Source of the DNA: PALSA-188 sp963828635 | GTDB taxonomy: Bacteria; Acidobacteriota; Terriglobia; Terriglobales; Acidobacteriaceae | Reading direction: 5' to 3' | Length of the DNA: 64,000 nucleotides | Assembly: GCA_963828635.1 (NCBI GenBank) | Contig: CAWHFA010000004.1 | Location: 1,488,001-1,552,000, forward strand | Part shown: piece by piece, positions 61,646 to 64,000 of the stretch | Position numbering within the stretch: position 1 is the first letter of the stretch | Layout of the letters: every line of letters starts with the position of its first letter | The notes under the pieces: model-generated | Told to the model about the DNA's origin: nothing | Databases searched by the model: none | Seen by the model: only the letters and a program-made list of their open reading frames with translations | Translations under genes and position numbers: made by a program

Positions 61646-62734
61646 ATGCGTATAAGACGCCGCCTCCCTCTCTTCTTCGCTGTGATCATAGTCATGGCGG
61701 CGGTTGCGCTTATTGTTTTTCTTCGTAAGCATGCTCCACCGGAACCCGCCCGCCTTCTTCCCACCGCTGACGGATTTGCCTACATCAATTTGGAGTGGAT
61801 ACGGCTGTCGAACATCACCGGAAAGCTACCCTCTGTCGCGCACGATCCTGACTACGAACAATTCATTCAGGAGACGGGATTTCAATTTGAGCGCGATCTC
61901 GATCACGCGGCCTTCGCAATCCACTACCCTGATCCTCATAGTCCCGCGGGCTCTTCCAAGGAAACGCGGTTTTCGGAAATTTTTGTAGGAAAGATAGATG
62001 GAGACCGCCTGCGTGCGTATCTCAACAAGATTTCGGGAGCGATAGAAAGCTATGGATCCAACGATATTTACAACATCCCTTTGGCAGGACGAACGTTGCG
62101 AGTCGCAATCCTCGGTGTGGACACCGTAGCGGCATCGAATAATGACGATCCGGAAGTGATTCGGGGAATCGTTACGCGCTCGCGAAAGCTGGCTTCGCCT
62201 TTCGGGGGCCCGGCGCTGCTGCGGCAGTACTACAAGCATGTCCCACTAGCCAGTTTGGGATGGATGATTTTGCGTACCGGCGGTTCAAGTGATGGCACTT
62301 CCTCGGACGCAAAGCCCTTCGCGTTGGATTCTTCGTTCTTATTCGCGAAGCCTGCTGTAATTGTCGCGTCTGTGCGTTATCTCGCCACGATTCACCTGAA
62401 AGCTGAAGCGTTCACGGGAAGCGAGGAGGCCGCGCAGCAAGTCACGGACAAAATAAAAACGTTGTTAGCTGTTTTCGGATCGGCAGAAACCTCGGTCGCA
62501 GACGTCGCAGACGCCGATGTGAAGGAATTGGTCTCCAGTTTGAAAGTCGAGCAGCATAAAGACCGCTCGGTGCTCACTGCGACAGTGCCGCTGAATTTCA
62601 TTCGTAAGCTGGTTGCGGAAGCGCCGAACGCGGCGGAAAGCATTGAACCGTCGCAAAATCCTGAGCCGAAATCAGGGTCTGCGCCAAAGGACAAGCAACG
62701 CCCGCCTCGCCAACAAAATTTCTCATCGCATTGA
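61646..62734 (+). CDS. Membrane-anchored hypothetical protein (DUF3352-like)
   Basis: The 362-aa protein has an N-terminal signal anchor (LPLFFAVIIVMAAVALIVFL) and a long soluble domain with VAHDPDYEQFIQETGFQFERDLDHAAFAIHYPD, FSEIFVGKIDGDRLRAYLNKISG and a polar Pro/Lys/Gln-rich tail. The pattern of an anchored domain that begins DGFAYINLEWIR resembles DUF3352-like proteins of Bacteroidota and Acidobacteriota. The function is unknown. The stop overlaps the convergent EamA gene by 12 nt. Confidence 0.65.
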   Translation: MRIRRRLPLFFAVIIVMAAVALIVFLRKHAPPEPARLLPTADGFAYINLEWIRLSNITGKLPSVAHDPDYEQFIQETGFQFERDLDHAAFAIHYPDPHSPAGSSKETRFSEIFVGKIDGDRLRAYLNKISGAIESYGSNDIYNIPLAGRTLRVAILGVDTVAASNNDDPEVIRGIVTRSRKLASPFGGPALLRQYYKHVPLASLGWMILRTGGSSDGTSSDAKPFALDSSFLFAKPAVIVASVRYLATIHLKAEAFTGSEEAAQQVTDKIKTLLAVFGSAETSVADVADADVKELVSSLKVEQHKDRSVLTATVPLNFIRKLVAEAPNAAESIEPSQNPEPKSGSAPKDKQRPPRQQNFSSH

Positions 62735-63568
62735 GATCATTGGCACAGCCAAAAGCGCGGCTACCATCCCAGCTGCCTTCCAGCGCGTGAAGTGTTCGTG
62801 CAGAAAAACTCTTGCCAGGAGAACTGTGATCACGGGATAAAGCGACGTGAGTACCACGGCTTCATCCAATCGTCCGGCTTGACTGGCCCGGACAAACAGG
62901 ACGGTCCCGCTTACGTCGAGGCAACCCGCGAATGCGCCTAAACCGGCCCTGAATCTGTCGGTATGGCGGAACGTTCCGGAAACCAGCACTACTATGCTGC
63001 TAAGAATTAGGGATGCCGTTCGGGAAGCCGCCGCGAGCCAAAACGCCGAGCCACTGCCAGCCTGCCGCATGCAAAGAAAAAATCCAGCAAAGCCAATTCC
63101 AGCTAATACCGCCAGTCCAATTCCTTCTGGCGCTGCCCCTCCTTCGGGACGGGAGACCATCCAAATTCCGAGTCCAGCGAGGAGAAATCCCGCAATCTGG
63201 AGCGCGTGTGGAAGTCCTTCCGAGAAAAATCCAAATGCGGTTGGAATTGCCGCGCCTAGCACCGCCGAAACCGGCGCGGCGAGACCCATGCGACCAGTAG
63301 AAAGCGCGCGATAAAACAGCGCCAAGGCGCCGCCCCCGCAGAGTCCCGCCGCTAGCGCCCATTCCACGCTCCGATGTGACGGGATTCCATAGTGTCCGGT
63401 CATGGCCACAGTCAGGACGAATACCAATCCGCTCGCATGTCCAATGCCCGCAGTCACAAACGCATTGGCGCGCTGCGTCGCATATCCGCCAATAAAATCG
63501 CTGGCCCCCCAACACGCAACGGCGGCGAGGCTGAAAATCACGGGCGCGAATTGGAGTGTGAGAGACAA
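62723..63568 (-). CDS. EamA/DMT-family transporter
   Basis: This 281-aa membrane protein has the ten-helix drug/metabolite transporter layout made of two EamA repeats: VACWGASDFIGGYATQRANAFVTAGIGHASGLVFVL at the N-terminus and GAFAGCLDVSGTVLFVRASQAGRLDEAVVLTSLYPVITVLLARVFLHEHFTRWKAAGMVAALLAVPMI at the C-terminus. Substrate is unknown. It is transcribed toward the 362-aa gene and overlaps its end. Confidence 0.85.
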   Translation of the reverse strand: MSLTLQFAPVIFSLAAVACWGASDFIGGYATQRANAFVTAGIGHASGLVFVLTVAMTGHYGIPSHRSVEWALAAGLCGGGALALFYRALSTGRMGLAAPVSAVLGAAIPTAFGFFSEGLPHALQIAGFLLAGLGIWMVSRPEGGAAPEGIGLAVLAGIGFAGFFLCMRQAGSGSAFWLAAASRTASLILSSIVVLVSGTFRHTDRFRAGLGAFAGCLDVSGTVLFVRASQAGRLDEAVVLTSLYPVITVLLARVFLHEHFTRWKAAGMVAALLAVPMISMR

Positions 63569-63696
63569 TAGTTTGCGCGGTGACAGAGATTATCACAAGG
63601 AAAGATTGACGATTAAGAAGCATGATCACGCTGAAACTCAAGGAAATGCGTGAACTAAATGGTAGAATTTCGCTAAGTATTTTCCCAGGAACTCAT

Positions 63697-64000
63697 TTGA
63701 TTGAGCTAGCGCCCTCGATTTTATCGGCGGATTTCGCGCACTTGGCGGAGCAGATTCACAGTGCCGCTGACGGTGGAGCTACCGTCATCCACGTCGATAT
63801 CATGGACGGTCATTTCGTACCCAACCTCACGGTTGGGCCTCCGGTGGTGCAATCGCTGAGAAAAGTCACCGAACTGCCGCTTGACTGTCACTTGATGATC
63901 GAAAATCCCGACGAATTTATTCCTCGATTCGCCGAAGCCGGCGCGGATTGGATTTCCGTTCATCAAGAAGCGTGCAGGCATTTGGACCGCACCCTGCATC
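63697..64000 (+). CDS. rpe: Ribulose-phosphate 3-epimerase, 5' part
   Basis: The window ends inside this gene; 101 residues are present. The N-terminus MIELAPSILSADFAHLAEQI is followed by VIHVDIMDGHFVPNLTVGPPVVQSLRK, LPLDCHLMIENPDEFIPRFAEAGADWISVH, the standard start of a D-ribulose-5-phosphate 3-epimerase of the pentose phosphate pathway. Ser and His/Asp metal-site residues (PSILSAD, HVDIMDGHF, HLMI) are all there. The start is TTG 63697 behind AGGA at 6 nt spacing. The remainder is beyond the window. Confidence 0.95.
   Translation, partial: MIELAPSILSADFAHLAEQIHSAADGGATVIHVDIMDGHFVPNLTVGPPVVQSLRKVTELPLDCHLMIENPDEFIPRFAEAGADWISVHQEACRHLDRTLH

Noticed and set aside
63721..63999. Minus-strand open frame at the right edge
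   Set aside because: The plus strand encodes rpe here with conserved motifs.

Overview
The window looks like chromosomal DNA of an Acidobacteriota bacterium (Terriglobia / Koribacter-Sulfotelmatobacter-like); this placement is inferred from gene content, not computed. Pointers are the large TonB-dependent receptor with an N-terminal carboxypeptidase-regulatory-like domain, a Ser/Thr kinase fused to a TolB/WD40-like propeller, a secretin carrying a cohesin-like domain, an outer-membrane LPS pathway (lptD, lpxA, fabZ), moderate GC, frequent TTG/GTG starts and many short palindromic intergenic repeats. There is no rRNA, tRNA, CRISPR array, prophage or transposase gene that I can see.

Layout. 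1-8.8 kb: accB-accC, thiE, two APC amino-acid permeases, the bifunctional NAD(P)HX repair enzyme, a PilZ protein and tsaE. 8.9-13.6 kb: fabI, a MerR regulator, a 13-codon lysine-rich ORF behind a perfect Shine-Dalgarno, tdh-tsaD, a CheY-like regulator and a 49-aa zinc-ribbon protein. 13.9-20.3 kb: a complete ISC iron-sulfur cluster operon (Rrf2/IscR-like regulator, iscS, iscU, iscA, hscB, hscA, fdx, iscX), with an IscR-type dyad over the promoter of the regulator gene. 20.4-25.3 kb (minus strand): hutU, then a secretin and two pseudopilins. 25.6-29.2 kb: smpB, a YXWGXW protein, an aldo/keto reductase, trxB and a zinc-ribbon membrane protein. 29.5-34.5 kb: TonB receptor, APC permease, and a gene for an AhpD-like protein with an in-frame TGA exactly at the second catalytic cysteine. 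34.6-44.7 kb: msrA, an SDR epimerase, an RDD protein, lptD, xseA, and the cdaA-cdaR-glmM operon plus a 58-aa membrane protein. 44.8-53.1 kb: TauE/SafE transporter, a decayed toxin-antitoxin pair, lpxA/fabZ, an M20 peptidase, tatA, maf, lepA, an intact Phd/PIN toxin-antitoxin pair and an unknown protein. 53.4-64 kb: dnaB, the propeller kinase, rpoD, an orphan GvpL/GvpF protein, an unknown anchored protein, an EamA transporter and the 5' part of rpe.

Most of the window is housekeeping. The strongest unusual signal is at 33844-34494: a probable selenoprotein of the AhpD/peroxidase-related family. The motif reads E-x11-C-x2-U-x3-H, the frame stays open and family-like after TGA, and a hairpin that fits the bacterial SECIS rules lies just downstream. 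A conventional annotation would split it into two fragments or call it a pseudogene. Other notable items are the tiny lysine-rich ORF, a permease whose first membrane helix lies upstream of any ATG/GTG/TTG, a toxin-antitoxin module with two +1 frameshifts, and at least four families of dispersed inverted-repeat elements between genes.
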